Assembly (NCBI RefSeq): GCF_029203285.1
Contig: NZ_CP115669.1
Span: 4,340,001 to 4,404,000, forward strand
DNA length: 64,000 bases
Source of the DNA: Pseudomonas sp. PSE14
GTDB lineage: Bacteria > Pseudomonadota > Gammaproteobacteria > Pseudomonadales > Pseudomonadaceae
Reading direction: 5' to 3'
This document shows, one piece after another, positions 19,784-28,996 of this stretch. The translations under genes were made by a program, and so were the position numbers. The notes below the pieces were generated by a model. The model saw nothing but the letters and a program-made list of their open reading frames with translations. It was not told the origin of the DNA and did not search any database. Numbering within the stretch: position 1 is the first letter of the stretch; each line of letters begins with the position of its first letter.

Positions 19784-19798
19784 GTATCGATTCGATAC
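19784..19798. promoter_or_regulatory. 15-bp palindrome, probable MarR-type operator
   Basis: GTATCGATTCGATAC is a perfect inverted repeat with one central base, 22 bases before the mini-thioredoxin start. A related half-site GTATCGATC occurs at 19729-19737, close to the regulator's own start. The pair is well placed for repression of both divergent genes. Confidence 0.6.
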
Positions 19799-19820
19799 AT
19801 AACTACTCAGGAGAAGGGTC

Positions 19821-20045
19821 ATGAGCAAAACCGTCTATTACCACGCCGGTTGCCCCGTCTGCGTCGAAGCCGAACGCACGCTGCTGCCATTGCTGAACCG
19901 GGAAGTGGAAGTCGTGCATCTGGGCGAGCAGTCGCCGCGCATCGCCGAAGCCGAGACCGCCGGGGTCAAGTCGGTGCCCGCCCTGGTGGTCGATGGCCAG
20001 GTGCTGCACCTGAACTTCGGCGCCGCCATCGCGGACCTGAAGTAA
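19821..20045 (+). CDS. Small thioredoxin/glutaredoxin-like protein (CPVC)
   Basis: A 74-residue single-domain thioredoxin-fold protein. It has the N-terminal redox motif HAGCPVCVEAE and the cis-proline segment KSVPALVVDGQVLHLN, which fit a glutaredoxin- or TlpA-like minimal fold. It probably acts as a thiol reductant or methylene-transfer partner in the cytoplasm, as no signal peptide is present. Its promoter region carries the putative MarR operator, linking it to the Cys-cluster regulator. GAGAAGGG precedes the ATG. Confidence 0.85.
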   Translation: MSKTVYYHAGCPVCVEAERTLLPLLNREVEVVHLGEQSPRIAEAETAGVKSVPALVVDGQVLHLNFGAAIADLK

Positions 20046-20061
20046 GGGCATGCCCAGCAGC

Positions 20062-20340
20062 ATGGATACCTACCGACCGCTGCACTGCGATCTCCACGAT
20101 TACCTGGAGATCGCCTGCCTCTACCGCTACTGGCTGCGTATCGAGTTGCGTGACGGCCTGGTGTTCGACGCCCAGGCCTTCACCACGCACACGCGGCGAA
20201 GTACGGATGGAGTGCTGGAGGAGTATCTGGAAGTGCGGGTGGACGACGCCAGCCGGGAGCTCCGGCTGGATCGTCTGCACGCCATCACGCCGCTGGCGGC
20301 GCAAGCGCGTTTCGCAAGGGTGGTACTGAATCCGGCCTGA
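20062..20340 (+). CDS. rof: Rho-binding antiterminator (Rof/YaeO-like)
   Basis: About 92 residues. The segment YRPLHCDLHDYLEIACLYRY, followed by WLRIELRDGLVF and ELRLDRLHAITPL, is the Rof/YaeO Sm-like fold; E. coli Rof binds the primary RNA-binding site of Rho and inhibits termination. The start is uncertain: an ATG at 20050 lies one base after AAGGG, and the ATG at 20062 fits the family N-terminus better. It lies within 20 bases of the mini-thioredoxin stop, so co-transcription with it is probable. Confidence 0.82.
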   Translation: MDTYRPLHCDLHDYLEIACLYRYWLRIELRDGLVFDAQAFTTHTRRSTDGVLEEYLEVRVDDASRELRLDRLHAITPLAAQARFARVVLNPA

Positions 20341-20357
20341 AGTCCGGCCGGGCGACC

Positions 20358-20897
20358 TCACCACATGAGGTCGTCGGGCACCACGTAGTCCTTGTACGGA
20401 TCGTCCTCGTCCGGCTCGCCACTGGGCTCGTTGAGTAGCACGATACGGCGTTCGTCGCGCTCCTTGATGCGCAGCGCGGCGTCACGCGGGACGATTTCAT
20501 AGCGGCCGTCGTAGCTGACGATGGCCAGGCTGCCGCGGCTGAGCTTGTCGCGGATCAGGTCGTTCACCGCAATGCGCTTGACCTTCTTCGCGTCGACGAA
20601 GTTGTAGTAGTCCTCGGTATCCAGCTTCGGCAGACGGGTGCCTTCGATCAGTTGTTTGATCTGGGCAGTTCTGGCTTTCTTGTCAGCCTTTTCCTGCTGC
20701 TGGCGATTCAGCTCGGCATCGCGGGCCTGCTTCTCGGCCTGAGCCTGCTGGGCCGCCTGACGCTGGCTGTCATCCTTCTCCGCCTGGCCCTTGTGCTCCA
20801 GGCGCTGCTGCTTCTGCTTCTGCTTGCCGGCCTGCTTGGCCTGCTTCTCGCTGACCAGCCCGGCTTTCAGCAACTGGTCACGTAACGACATGCTCAT
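20358..20897 (-). CDS. DUF2058 family protein (YaiL-like)
   Basis: A 179-residue soluble protein beginning MSMSLRDQLLKAGLVSEKQA. A long Lys/Gln/Arg/Ala-rich charged helix follows (residues about 20-85, probably coiled coil), then a compact C-terminal domain (YYNFVDAKKVKRIAVNDLIRD, IVSYDGRYEIVPRDAALRI). This is the DUF2058 arrangement. The function is unknown; related proteins have been called nucleoprotein or polysome-associated by homology. The gene converges on rof with 17 bases between stops. Confidence 0.85.
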   Translation of the reverse strand: MSMSLRDQLLKAGLVSEKQAKQAGKQKQKQQRLEHKGQAEKDDSQRQAAQQAQAEKQARDAELNRQQQEKADKKARTAQIKQLIEGTRLPKLDTEDYYNFVDAKKVKRIAVNDLIRDKLSRGSLAIVSYDGRYEIVPRDAALRIKERDERRIVLLNEPSGEPDEDDPYKDYVVPDDLMW

Positions 20898-21047
20898 TCG
20901 ATAAGACTCTCGACAGTCCTTGATTGACGCGGGGCAACTTTCCTGATGGCACAAGGCTCTGCGCTCGCGCCCACAGGGGGTATAATCCTCGGGCCTGTGC
21001 GTGCGCTGCGCAAGTGCCCAGCTCGATTTCACTCATCCAGGGCCCCC

Positions 21048-21980
21048 ATGATCAAGCTCATCGTTCTCGCGATTCTTGCCATCTTCCTCGTCGCCATCCT
21101 CTACGTGCACCTGCGCGGCAAGGTACGACTGCCCTTCCTGCGCCAGGTCGTGAACCACTCCGCGTGGTTCGCCCCGTACAACTCGCTGATGTACCTGAAC
21201 TCCAGCGTCCCGTCCAAGCCCTACCTGGACCGCGAGCGCTTCCCCGAACTCGACAAGCTGCGCGATAACTGGCAGATGATCCGCGAGGAAGCCGAGAAGC
21301 TCTTCGACGAGGGCTACATCCGCGACGCCCTGAACAACAACGAGGCCGGCTTCGGCTCCTTCTTCAAGAAGGGCTGGACCCGCTTCTACCTGACCTGGTA
21401 CGACGGCCCCCTGCCCTCGGCCCAGCAACTCTGCCCGAAGACGGTGGAACTGGTCAGCAGCATTCCCAACGTCAAGGGCGCGATGTTCACCCGCCTGCCG
21501 CCGCGCAGCCACCTGAACAAGCACCGCGATCCCTACGCCGGCTCGCTGCGCTACCACCTGGGCCTGGCCACGCCCAACTCCGACGAGTGCCGCATCTTCG
21601 TCGACGGCCAGCCCTATGCCTGGCGCGACGGCCACGACGTGATGTTCGACGAGACATTCGTGCACTGGGTGAAGAACGAAACCGACGAGTCGCGCCTGAT
21701 CCTCTTCTGCGACATCGAGCGCCCGCTCAAGTCGTCGCTGCTGACCCGCCTCAACCGCTGCGTCAGTGCCTTCCTCGGCCGCGCCACCGCACCGCAGAAC
21801 GTCGAAGGCGAGCGCGTCGGCGGGATCAACCAGGCCTACTCGGTGCTGATCCGCTTCGGTAATGCCGTGGGCAGTCAGGTGAAGGTGTTCAAGCGCCGTT
21901 ACCCGAAGGCCTACCGCATTGGCCGACCGATCCTGGCGGTGATCCTGCTGGTGTGGCTGCTGCGCTGGATGTTTGGCTGA
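21048..21980 (+). CDS. lpxO2: Aspartyl/asparaginyl beta-hydroxylase-family lipid A 2-hydroxylase, LpxO2-like
   Basis: A 310-residue Fe(II)/2-oxoglutarate dioxygenase anchored by helices at both ends (IKLIVLAILAIFLVAILYV and RPILAVILLVWLLRWMFG). The double-stranded beta-helix core carries the iron-ligand motif LNKHRDPYAGSLRYHLGL (HxD) and the distal His in FDETFVHWVKNET. The architecture matches LpxO, which 2-hydroxylates the secondary laurate of lipid A. The lpxO2 assignment rests on remembered gene order in P. aeruginosa, where it adjoins the DUF2058 and mazG genes. Substrate not proven. Confidence 0.82.
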   Translation: MIKLIVLAILAIFLVAILYVHLRGKVRLPFLRQVVNHSAWFAPYNSLMYLNSSVPSKPYLDRERFPELDKLRDNWQMIREEAEKLFDEGYIRDALNNNEAGFGSFFKKGWTRFYLTWYDGPLPSAQQLCPKTVELVSSIPNVKGAMFTRLPPRSHLNKHRDPYAGSLRYHLGLATPNSDECRIFVDGQPYAWRDGHDVMFDETFVHWVKNETDESRLILFCDIERPLKSSLLTRLNRCVSAFLGRATAPQNVEGERVGGINQAYSVLIRFGNAVGSQVKVFKRRYPKAYRIGRPILAVILLVWLLRWMFG

Positions 21981-21987
21981 GATACCT

Positions 21988-22064
21988 GTAGGAGCGAGCT
22001 TGCTCGCGAACAGAGTTTTCGGCAGCGCCGGCGTCAAGCGGTTCGCGAGCAAGCTCGCTCCTAC
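21988..22064. repeat. REPIN downstream of lpxO2
   Basis: GTAGGAGCGAGCTTGCTCGC at the left and its near-perfect inverse at the right, about 28 bases apart. It lies between convergent lpxO2 and mazG, just before a terminator. Confidence 0.9.
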
Positions 22065-22074
22065 GAAGAGCCAC

Positions 22075-22104
22075 AAAAAAGCCCCGCAATCGCGGGGCTT
22101 TTTC
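22075..22104. terminator. Bidirectional intrinsic terminator
   Basis: AAAAAAGCCCCGCAATCGCG followed by GGGCTTTTTC is a hairpin with A and T tracts that can end both lpxO2 (plus) and mazG (minus) transcripts. Confidence 0.92.
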
Positions 22105-22118
22105 ATGGGAGGCAGCGC

Positions 22119-22952
22119 CTAACCGCAGCTGATCGGATTCTTCTCGTCACGCTTGGCCGCGCCCCAGAGCTCGTCCATCTCTTCCAGGCTGGTGCCTTCG
22201 AGGCTGCGGCCCTGATCGCGCAGGGCCGTCTCGATGTAGCGGAAGCGTCGCTCGAACTTGGCGTTGGCCGCACGCAGGGCGGTTTCCGGGTCGACCTTGA
22301 GCTTGCGCGCCAGGTTGACCACCACGAACAGCAGGTCGCCCACCTCCTCCGCCTGGGCCTCGGTGTCATTGCCGGCCATGGCTTCGAGCACCTCATCCAG
22401 CTCCTCGCGGACCTTGTCCACCACCGGCAGGGCGTCAGCCCAGTCGAAGCCGACCTGGGAAGCGCGCTTCTGCAGCTTGTTGGCGCGGCTCAGCGCCGGC
22501 AGCGCGTGGGGCACGTCGTCCAGCAGGGACAGTTGCACCGGCTCGGCCGCCTTGGCGGCGCGCTCCTCGGCCTTGAGCTCTTCCCAGCGCTGCTTGACCG
22601 CGGCTTCCTCAAGCTTCGCCGGGTCCGGCTTGCCGTAGAGGTCACCGTCGGGGAATACATGGGGATGGCGGCGGACCAGCTTGCGGGTGATGCCATCGAC
22701 CACCGCATCGAACTCGAAGCGCCCCTCTTCCCGCGCCAGCTGCGCGTAGTAGACGACCTGGAACAGCAGGTCGCCCAGTTCCTCGCGCAGATGGCCGAAG
22801 TCGCCGCGCTCGATGGCATCGGCGACCTCGTAGGCCTCTTCGAGGGTGTAAGGAACGATGGTCGCGTAGCTCTGCTTCAGGTCCCACGGGCAACCGTTCT
22901 GCGGGTCGCGCAGACGGGCCATCAGGTGCAGCAGGTCGTCGAGCTTATACAT
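22119..22952 (-). CDS. mazG: Nucleoside triphosphate pyrophosphohydrolase MazG
   Basis: A 277-residue cytosolic enzyme hydrolysing NTPs and dNTPs to monophosphates and PPi; in E. coli it modulates (p)ppGpp-linked responses. Two MazG domains are visible. The first holds LRDPQNGCPWDLKQSY and the EExxE-type metal motif in TLEEAYEVADAIERGDFGHLREELGD. The second holds VREELDEVLEAMAGND and AEEVGDLLFVVVNLAR. The start overlaps the 3' end of relA by 8 bases, so the two are translationally coupled. An alternative GTG lies three codons upstream. Confidence 0.93.
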   Translation of the reverse strand: MYKLDDLLHLMARLRDPQNGCPWDLKQSYATIVPYTLEEAYEVADAIERGDFGHLREELGDLLFQVVYYAQLAREEGRFEFDAVVDGITRKLVRRHPHVFPDGDLYGKPDPAKLEEAAVKQRWEELKAEERAAKAAEPVQLSLLDDVPHALPALSRANKLQKRASQVGFDWADALPVVDKVREELDEVLEAMAGNDTEAQAEEVGDLLFVVVNLARKLKVDPETALRAANAKFERRFRYIETALRDQGRSLEGTSLEEMDELWGAAKRDEKNPISCG

Positions 22953-25203
22953 CCTTGCCACCCGCGCGGTCGCGGCGCGCCTCGATGATGTTGGGCAGCT
23001 GTGAGACCCGCGCCAGCAGGCGTCCCAGCGCGTCGAGACCGGGGATCTCGATAGTCAGGCGCATCACCGCAGTGTTGTCTTCCTTGTCCGAGCGGGTGTT
23101 CACCGCCAGAACGTTGATGCGCTCGTTGAGCAGCACCTGGGAAACGTCACGCAGCAGGCCGGAACGGTCGTAGGCACGGATGACGATGTCCACCGGGTAG
23201 GTACTGACCGGCACCGGCCCCCAGCTGACCTGGATGATCCGCTCCGGCTCGCGCCCGGCCAGTTGCAGCGCGGTGGCGCAGTCCTGGCGGTGGATGGTCA
23301 CGCCGCGGCCGAGGGTGATGTAGCCGACGATCGGATCGCCCGGCAGCGGCTGGCAGCAGCCGGCCATCTGCGTGAGCAGGTTGCCGACGCCCTGGATCTG
23401 GATGTCGCCGCGCTTGCCGTGGCCGATCTTGCTCGGCTTGCGCGGGATCAGTTCGAGCTGCTCGGTGCCGCGCTCCGGCTCCACCAGCTGTTGCGCGTAG
23501 CTGACCACATGGGCCAGGCGCAGGTCGCCGGCGCCCAGCGCGGCGAAGAGGTCTTCTCCGGTCTTGTAGTTGGCCTTCTCGGCGAGCTTCTCGAAGTCCA
23601 CCGGCGGCAGCGCCAGGCGGCCCAGTTCGCGTTCGAGCATGGCCTTGCCGGCGGCGACGTTCTGGTCGCGCGCCTGCAGCTTGAACCAGTGGACGATCTT
23701 CGCCCGCGCCCGCGAAGTGGTGACGTAGCCGAGGTTCTGGTTCAGCCAGTCACGGCTCGGCCCGCTCTGCTTGCCGGTGATGATTTCCACCTGCTCGCCG
23801 GTCTGCAGGCTGTAGTTGAGCGGCACGATACGGCCGTTGATCTTGGCGCCACGGCAGTTGTGGCCGACTTCGGTATGTACGCGGTAGGCGAAGTCCAGCG
23901 GGGTCGCGCCCTTGGGCAGGTCGATGGCGTGGCCGTCGGGGGTGAAGACGTAGACCCGGTCGGGCTCGATATCCACCCGCAGCTGTTCGGCCAGGCCGCC
24001 GATGTCGCCCAGTTCCTCGTGCCACTCGAGCACCTGGCGCAGCCAGGAAATCTTCTCTTCGTAGTGGTTGGAGCTGGCCTTGACGTCGGTGCCCTTGTAG
24101 CGCCAGTGCGCGCACACGCCCAGCTCGGCTTCCTCGTGCATGGCGTGGGTGCGGATCTGCACTTCCAGCACCTTGCCCTCGGGGCCGATCACCGCGGTGT
24201 GCAGCGAGCGGTAGCCGTTTTCCTTGGGGTTGGCGATGTAGTCGTCGAATTCCTTGGGGATGTGCCGCCACAGGGTGTGCACGATGCCCAGCGCGGTGTA
24301 GCAGTCGCGCATTTCCGGCACCAACACACGCACGGCGCGCACATCGTAGATCTGGCTGAAGTCCAGGCCCTTGCGCTGCATCTTCCGCCAGATGGAATAG
24401 ATGTGCTTGGCACGGCCGGAGAGGTCCGCCTTGATGCCGGTGGCGGCCAGGGCGTCCTTGAGCTGCTGCATCACGGTGGCGATGTACTGCTCGCGATCCA
24501 GCCGGCGCTCGTGCAGCAGCTTGGCGATCTGCTTGTACTGGTCGGGTTCCAGGTAGCGGAAGGACAGGTCCTCCAGCTCCCATTTGATATGGCCGATGCC
24601 CAGGCGGTGGGCCAGCGGCGCGTAGATGTCGAACACCTCGCGGGCGACGCGGTGGCGTTTTTCCTCGTCGGCGTTCTTCACCGCGCGGATGGCGCAGGTG
24701 CGCTCGGCCAGCTTGATCAGCGCGACGCGCACGTCGTCGACCATCGCCACCAACATCTTGCGCAGGTTCTCGATCTGCGCCTGGGTGCCGAGCACCAGCG
24801 ACTGCCGGGGGTTGAGGCTGGTGCTGATCGCCGCCATGCGCAGCACGCCCTCGATCAGCTTGGCGACCACCGAGCCGAAGCGCTGCTGGACGTCCTCCAG
24901 AGTGGTCTTGCCCTCGCGCACGCCACGGTAGATCACCGCGGCGACCAGGGACTCCTGGTCGAGCTTGAGGTCCGCCAGGATCTCGGCGATCTCCAGGCCC
25001 GTCTGGAAGCTGGAGGTGCCGTCGGCCCAGGAGTTGTCCGCCTTGCTGGCCGCCTTGTTCTCCACCTCGCGGGCGAATTCGCAGGCTTCCAGCAGGACCT
25101 TGCGATCCAGAACCGGGACCAGAGTCTGGACATGGTCCAGCCAGGCCTCGAGGTTGATGCTGCCGTCAGTGTTGACCGGCTGGTGCGCTCTCACCTGTAC
25201 CAT
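22945..25203 (-). CDS. relA: (p)ppGpp synthetase RelA
   Basis: A 752-residue ribosome-associated (p)ppGpp synthetase of the stringent response. The order is that of RelA: a degenerate HD hydrolase domain, then the synthetase domain (YSIWRKMQRKGLDFSQIYDV, PKENGYRSLHTAV), the TGS domain (YVFTPDGHAIDLPKGATPLD), a zinc-finger region with the conserved CC pair (MAGCCQPLPGD), and a C-terminal ACT domain (IVIRAYDRSGLLRDVSQVL). The hydrolase HDxxED signature is missing, which separates it from SpoT. It heads a relA-mazG unit and lies downstream of rlmD in the same direction. Confidence 0.95.
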   Translation of the reverse strand: MVQVRAHQPVNTDGSINLEAWLDHVQTLVPVLDRKVLLEACEFAREVENKAASKADNSWADGTSSFQTGLEIAEILADLKLDQESLVAAVIYRGVREGKTTLEDVQQRFGSVVAKLIEGVLRMAAISTSLNPRQSLVLGTQAQIENLRKMLVAMVDDVRVALIKLAERTCAIRAVKNADEEKRHRVAREVFDIYAPLAHRLGIGHIKWELEDLSFRYLEPDQYKQIAKLLHERRLDREQYIATVMQQLKDALAATGIKADLSGRAKHIYSIWRKMQRKGLDFSQIYDVRAVRVLVPEMRDCYTALGIVHTLWRHIPKEFDDYIANPKENGYRSLHTAVIGPEGKVLEVQIRTHAMHEEAELGVCAHWRYKGTDVKASSNHYEEKISWLRQVLEWHEELGDIGGLAEQLRVDIEPDRVYVFTPDGHAIDLPKGATPLDFAYRVHTEVGHNCRGAKINGRIVPLNYSLQTGEQVEIITGKQSGPSRDWLNQNLGYVTTSRARAKIVHWFKLQARDQNVAAGKAMLERELGRLALPPVDFEKLAEKANYKTGEDLFAALGAGDLRLAHVVSYAQQLVEPERGTEQLELIPRKPSKIGHGKRGDIQIQGVGNLLTQMAGCCQPLPGDPIVGYITLGRGVTIHRQDCATALQLAGREPERIIQVSWGPVPVSTYPVDIVIRAYDRSGLLRDVSQVLLNERINVLAVNTRSDKEDNTAVMRLTIEIPGLDALGRLLARVSQLPNIIEARRDRAGGKDV

Positions 25204-25295
25204 CGTGTCTACCCTTCCCCACGGTGCCCCACGGTGCACCGCTCACAGCGCCGGCCTTTCTTCTTGCTCGGGCCGGTCGGATTGCGCAGGCCGTC

Positions 25296-26648
25296 CTAGC
25301 CTGCCTCGAACAAAGCCATGGCCTCCACATGCGCCGTCTGCGGGAACATGTCGAGGATGCCGGCACGCTTCAGGCGATAGCCCTGCCGGGCCAGTTCGCC
25401 TGCATCGCGCGCCAGGGTCGCCGGGTTGCAGGACACATAAAGTACCCGCTCGGCGCCCAGTGAACGCATCTCCCGTGCCGCCTCGAAGGCTCCGTCGCGC
25501 GGAGGGTCGAGCAGCACAGCGGTGAAATCCTCCGCCGCCCAGGGGGCGCCGGCAAGCGGTTTCGAAAGGTCCGCCTGGTGGAACCGAGTATTCGCAAGGC
25601 CGTTGGCCCGGGCATTGGCCGCAGCGCGATCGACCATCGCCTGCACGCCCTCCACCCCGACCACTTCGCGCACCTGACGGGCCAGCGGCAGGGCGAAGTT
25701 GCCCAGGCCGCAGAACAGGTCCAGCACGCGCTCATCGGCCGCCGGCTTCAGCCAGTCCAGCGCCTGGGCGACCATCGCCTCGTTGACCGGTGCGTTCACC
25801 TGAACGAAGTCGCCGGGACGGTAGGCCAGGGTCAGATCCCAGGTATCGAGCCGGAAGCCGAGGTCGGCGCTCCCGCCGTGCGGCGTCGGTTCTCCGTCGC
25901 CCTGCAGCCACAATTGCACATCGCGTGCCGAACAGAATTCCAGCAGTCGCGTCAGGTCGCCATCGGACAAAGGTTCGATATGCCGCAGCAGCAACGCACT
26001 GGCGGTACCGTGGAACAGCTCGACATGGCCGAGGGCCTGGGGCCTGGCAAAGCCGCGCAGCAGGTCCGGCAGGTCACGGGCCAGGGATTGCAGTTCGGGA
26101 ACCAGCACCAGGCAGTCGTCGAACGCGACGATGGCCTGGCTGGCGGCCGCGCGGAAGCCGACCTCCAGGCGCTTGGCCTTGACGTCCCAGCGCACCGCGA
26201 GACGAGCACGGCGGCGGTAGCCGAATTCCGGCCCCACCAACGGCGCGGCCCACTCCTGCGGGGTCAGGCCGGAGAAACGCTCCAGTTGCTCGGCGAGGGT
26301 GCGCTGCTTGAGCGCCAACTGATCGGCGTGAGGCAGGTGCTGCAGGCTGCAGCCACCGCATGTGCCAGCCACCGGGCAGGGAGGATTACGACGATTTTCG
26401 GCGGCCGTGAACACGCGCTCGCAGCGCGCTTCGACCACCTTGCTGCGGGCGGAAAGCACGCGGGCTTCCACCGCTTCGCCCGGCAACGCGCCGGCAACGA
26501 ACCAGGTATGGCCATCCTGATGGGCAATGCCGCGGCCGTCATGGGCCAGGCGCTCGATGTTCAGGCGCTGCTTCTTGCCCACCGGTACCGCGGGGCCCCG
26601 CGCTCCGCCGCTGGGCTGGAAACGCAGGCCGGTTCTCTGTTTGGCCAT
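25296..26648 (-). CDS. rlmD: 23S rRNA (uracil-1939-C5)-methyltransferase RlmD
   Basis: A 450-residue SAM-dependent enzyme with an N-terminal TRAM domain ([28 protein letters not shown]). The Cys cluster of the [4Fe-4S] site is [18 protein letters not shown] with CGGCSLQHL. The C-terminal methyltransferase domain shows [16 protein letters not shown] for SAM, DPPRDGA, and the catalytic Cys in [14 protein letters not shown]. It methylates U1939 of 23S rRNA. The ATG follows the cysM stop by one base, so the two are translationally coupled. Confidence 0.94.
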   Translation of the reverse strand: MAKQRTGLRFQPSGGARGPAVPVGKKQRLNIERLAHDGRGIAHQDGHTWFVAGALPGEAVEARVLSARSKVVEARCERVFTAAENRRNPPCPVAGTCGGCSLQHLPHADQLALKQRTLAEQLERFSGLTPQEWAAPLVGPEFGYRRRARLAVRWDVKAKRLEVGFRAAASQAIVAFDDCLVLVPELQSLARDLPDLLRGFARPQALGHVELFHGTASALLLRHIEPLSDGDLTRLLEFCSARDVQLWLQGDGEPTPHGGSADLGFRLDTWDLTLAYRPGDFVQVNAPVNEAMVAQALDWLKPAADERVLDLFCGLGNFALPLARQVREVVGVEGVQAMVDRAAANARANGLANTRFHQADLSKPLAGAPWAAEDFTAVLLDPPRDGAFEAAREMRSLGAERVLYVSCNPATLARDAGELARQGYRLKRAGILDMFPQTAHVEAMALFEAG

Positions 26649-26649
26649 G

Positions 26650-27549
26650 TCAGTGGGGATCGAACACGCCCGAAGACAGGTAGCGGTCGCCGCGGTCGCA
26701 GATGATCGCCACCAGGGTCGCGTTTTCCAGCTCGCGGGACAGGCGCAACATGGCCGCCACAGCACCGCCGGAGGACACGCCGCAGAAAATGCCTTCTTCA
26801 CGGGCCAGGCGGCGCATCACGTCTTCGGCTTCGCTCTGCTGCATGTCGACCACGCGGTCGACGCGGGTCGAGTCGAAGATCTTCGGCAGGTACTCCTGCG
26901 GCCAACGGCGGATGCCGGGGATGGCCGAGCCTTCCATCGGCTGCAGGCCGACGATCTGCACCTTGGGGTTCTGCTCCTTGAGGTAGCGCGACACGCCCAT
27001 GATGGTGCCCGTAGTGCCCATGGAACTGACGAAATGGGTGATCTCACCGCCGGTCTGCTGCCAGATTTCCGGGCCGGTGGAATCGTAGTGAGCGATCGGG
27101 TTGTCGCCATTGGCGAACTGGTCGAGCACCTTGCCCTTGCCTTCGCGCTGCATCTGGTCGGCGAGGTCGCGGGCGCCTTCCATGCCCTGCTCCTTGGTCA
27201 CCAGGATCAGCTCGGCGCCGTAGGCGGTCATGGCGGCCTTGCGCTCGGCGGTGGAGTTGTCCGGCATGATCAGGATCATGCGGTAACCCTTGATCGCCGC
27301 CGCCATCGCCAGGGCGATGCCGGTGTTGCCGGAGGTGGCTTCGATCAGCGTGTCGCCGGGCTTGATATCGCCGCGCAGCTCCGCTCGGGTGATCATCGAC
27401 AGCGCCGGGCGATCCTTCACCGAACCCGCGGGGTTGTTGCCCTCGAGCTTCACCAGCAGAGTGTTGGAAGTATTCCCGGGCATGCGTTGCAAGCGAACCA
27501 GCGGGGTATTGCCGACGCAATCGGCGATAGTCGGATACTGCACGGTCAT
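26650..27549 (-). CDS. cysM: Cysteine synthase B
   Basis: A 299-residue PLP enzyme making cysteine from O-acetylserine and sulfide or thiosulfate. The PLP lysine is about residue 45 in [12 protein letters not shown]. The phosphate-binding loop is [15 protein letters not shown] and the C-terminal segment [15 protein letters not shown] matches the family. The substrate loop and length favour CysM over CysK. It is followed at one base by rlmD. In P. aeruginosa the next gene upstream would be pirA, which is absent here. Confidence 0.93.
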   Translation of the reverse strand: MTVQYPTIADCVGNTPLVRLQRMPGNTSNTLLVKLEGNNPAGSVKDRPALSMITRAELRGDIKPGDTLIEATSGNTGIALAMAAAIKGYRMILIMPDNSTAERKAAMTAYGAELILVTKEQGMEGARDLADQMQREGKGKVLDQFANGDNPIAHYDSTGPEIWQQTGGEITHFVSSMGTTGTIMGVSRYLKEQNPKVQIVGLQPMEGSAIPGIRRWPQEYLPKIFDSTRVDRVVDMQQSEAEDVMRRLAREEGIFCGVSSGGAVAAMLRLSRELENATLVAIICDRGDRYLSSGVFDPH

Positions 27550-27640
27550 GGAGGCACTCGGATCTGAAACCAGGCCACCTATGATAACGGCAAACCGCGG
27601 CGCGCCATACGAAGTTTCCTAACAAGCCGTGTGCAAATGC

Positions 27641-28996
27641 TCAGAGGCCGATTGCGGCGGGCAACCGCAGGTGCACGCGCAGCCCCGCCGGCCCGCAATC
27701 CGCCCAGAGTTCGCCGCCCTGCATGCGCACCGAACTGCGGGCGATGCTCAGGCCCAGGCCGAAACCTTCGCCACTGCGCGCGGCGGACAAACGGGTGAAG
27801 GGCTGGAAGATGCGTTCGAGATCGGCCTCGGGCACGCCGGCGCCGTCATCTTCGAGCCAGAGGTGCCAGCCCTGGCCCTCGCGTCGGCCGCCCAGGCGAA
27901 CGCAGCCGCTCAGGGGCGAGTGACGGATGGCGTTGCGCAGCAGGTTTTCCAGTGCCCGCGCCAGGCCATTGAGGTGACCACGCACACGACACCCCGTCGG
28001 CACCTGATAAAGGAAGCGTTCCGGCGCCCAGCCGGCCTCGAAGCGGGCGTCGTCCACCAGCAGCTCCCAGAGCGATTGCAGGTCGATGTCCTCCCGCTCC
28101 AGGTGCGGTCGCTCGGTATCCAGCCAGGCCAGCTCCAGGGTATCGGCGACCAGGCGCTGCATCACCTCCACCTCGCGTTCGACCCGCTGGCGCAGCGCTG
28201 CTTCGCTGATCGGACTGTCGCCCGCCACCCGCAGGCGGCTGAGCGGGGTGCGCAGTTCGTGGGACAGGTCGCGCAGCAACTGGCGCTGGAGGCTCACATG
28301 GCTGCGCAGGCGCTCCGCCATATGGTCCAGCGCGCGACCCAGTTCACCCAGTTCATCGCGGCGCGCGTTGAGTTCGGGGCCGGCCACCGACCCCAGGTAG
28401 TCGGCCTGCAAGGCATTGGCGTGCTCGCGCAGGCGCGCCAGCGGGCGCACCAGGTAGCGGTAGAGCAAGGCGCACAACAGCAGCGCCAGCACCGCCGGCA
28501 GCAGGCCGTGGGTCAGCGACTGGCGCATGAGCGTGAAACCACTGGGCAGGTAGCGCGCGGGCAGTTGCAGCACCAGGCGACCCGCCGTCGGCTCGCCGGG
28601 GAATGGGATGCCGATGTAGGGCAGGTCCATCGAGCGTGAACTCACCGGCCACTCCAGACCTCGCTGGAAGGTCAGGTGGGCGACTTCGTCCCGGCTCAGC
28701 GGGACGTTGCCCAGGGCCTGCAAGCGGGCATCGACCACGGTCATCCAACCCTCTTCGCGCTGGCGCATCCCCGCCAGCCAGGCATCGACCCCTACCGCGC
28801 CGCCGGAGCGCCAGGCCTGCTCCGCCTCTCGAGCGTAACCACCGAGCACCTCCCGCGCCTCGGCTGACAGGTAATAGCTTTGCCGTTCGACCTGCTTGCC
28901 CCAGGACCAGGACAGCCAGATCAGCAACAGGCAGAACGCCACCAGCGCGACCGCCAGCCTCCAGAACAGCGAGTGACGCCCGGGGACCTCAGCCAT
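27641..28996 (-). CDS. pirS: Sensor histidine kinase, PirS-like
   Basis: A 451-residue inner-membrane sensor kinase: a first helix (FWRLAVALVAFCLLLIWLSW), a periplasmic domain of about 130 residues, a second helix (GLLPAVLALLLCALLYRYLV) and HAMP. The phosphoacceptor domain has RDLSHELRTPLSRLRV (His), followed by the ATPase domain with NLLRNAIRHSP (N box), LEDDGAGVPE (G1) and GEGFGLGLSIA (G2). The ATG overlaps the response-regulator stop. The name rests on position relative to cysM and gacS as remembered from P. aeruginosa, where PirS controls the enterobactin receptor gene pirA. Confidence 0.85.
   Translation of the reverse strand: MAEVPGRHSLFWRLAVALVAFCLLLIWLSWSWGKQVERQSYYLSAEAREVLGGYAREAEQAWRSGGAVGVDAWLAGMRQREEGWMTVVDARLQALGNVPLSRDEVAHLTFQRGLEWPVSSRSMDLPYIGIPFPGEPTAGRLVLQLPARYLPSGFTLMRQSLTHGLLPAVLALLLCALLYRYLVRPLARLREHANALQADYLGSVAGPELNARRDELGELGRALDHMAERLRSHVSLQRQLLRDLSHELRTPLSRLRVAGDSPISEAALRQRVEREVEVMQRLVADTLELAWLDTERPHLEREDIDLQSLWELLVDDARFEAGWAPERFLYQVPTGCRVRGHLNGLARALENLLRNAIRHSPLSGCVRLGGRREGQGWHLWLEDDGAGVPEADLERIFQPFTRLSAARSGEGFGLGLSIARSSVRMQGGELWADCGPAGLRVHLRLPAAIGL

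Noticed and set aside
23263-25299. Long plus-strand frame of 678 codons across relA
   Set aside because: Antisense shadow of relA with low-complexity composition and no recognisable motif.
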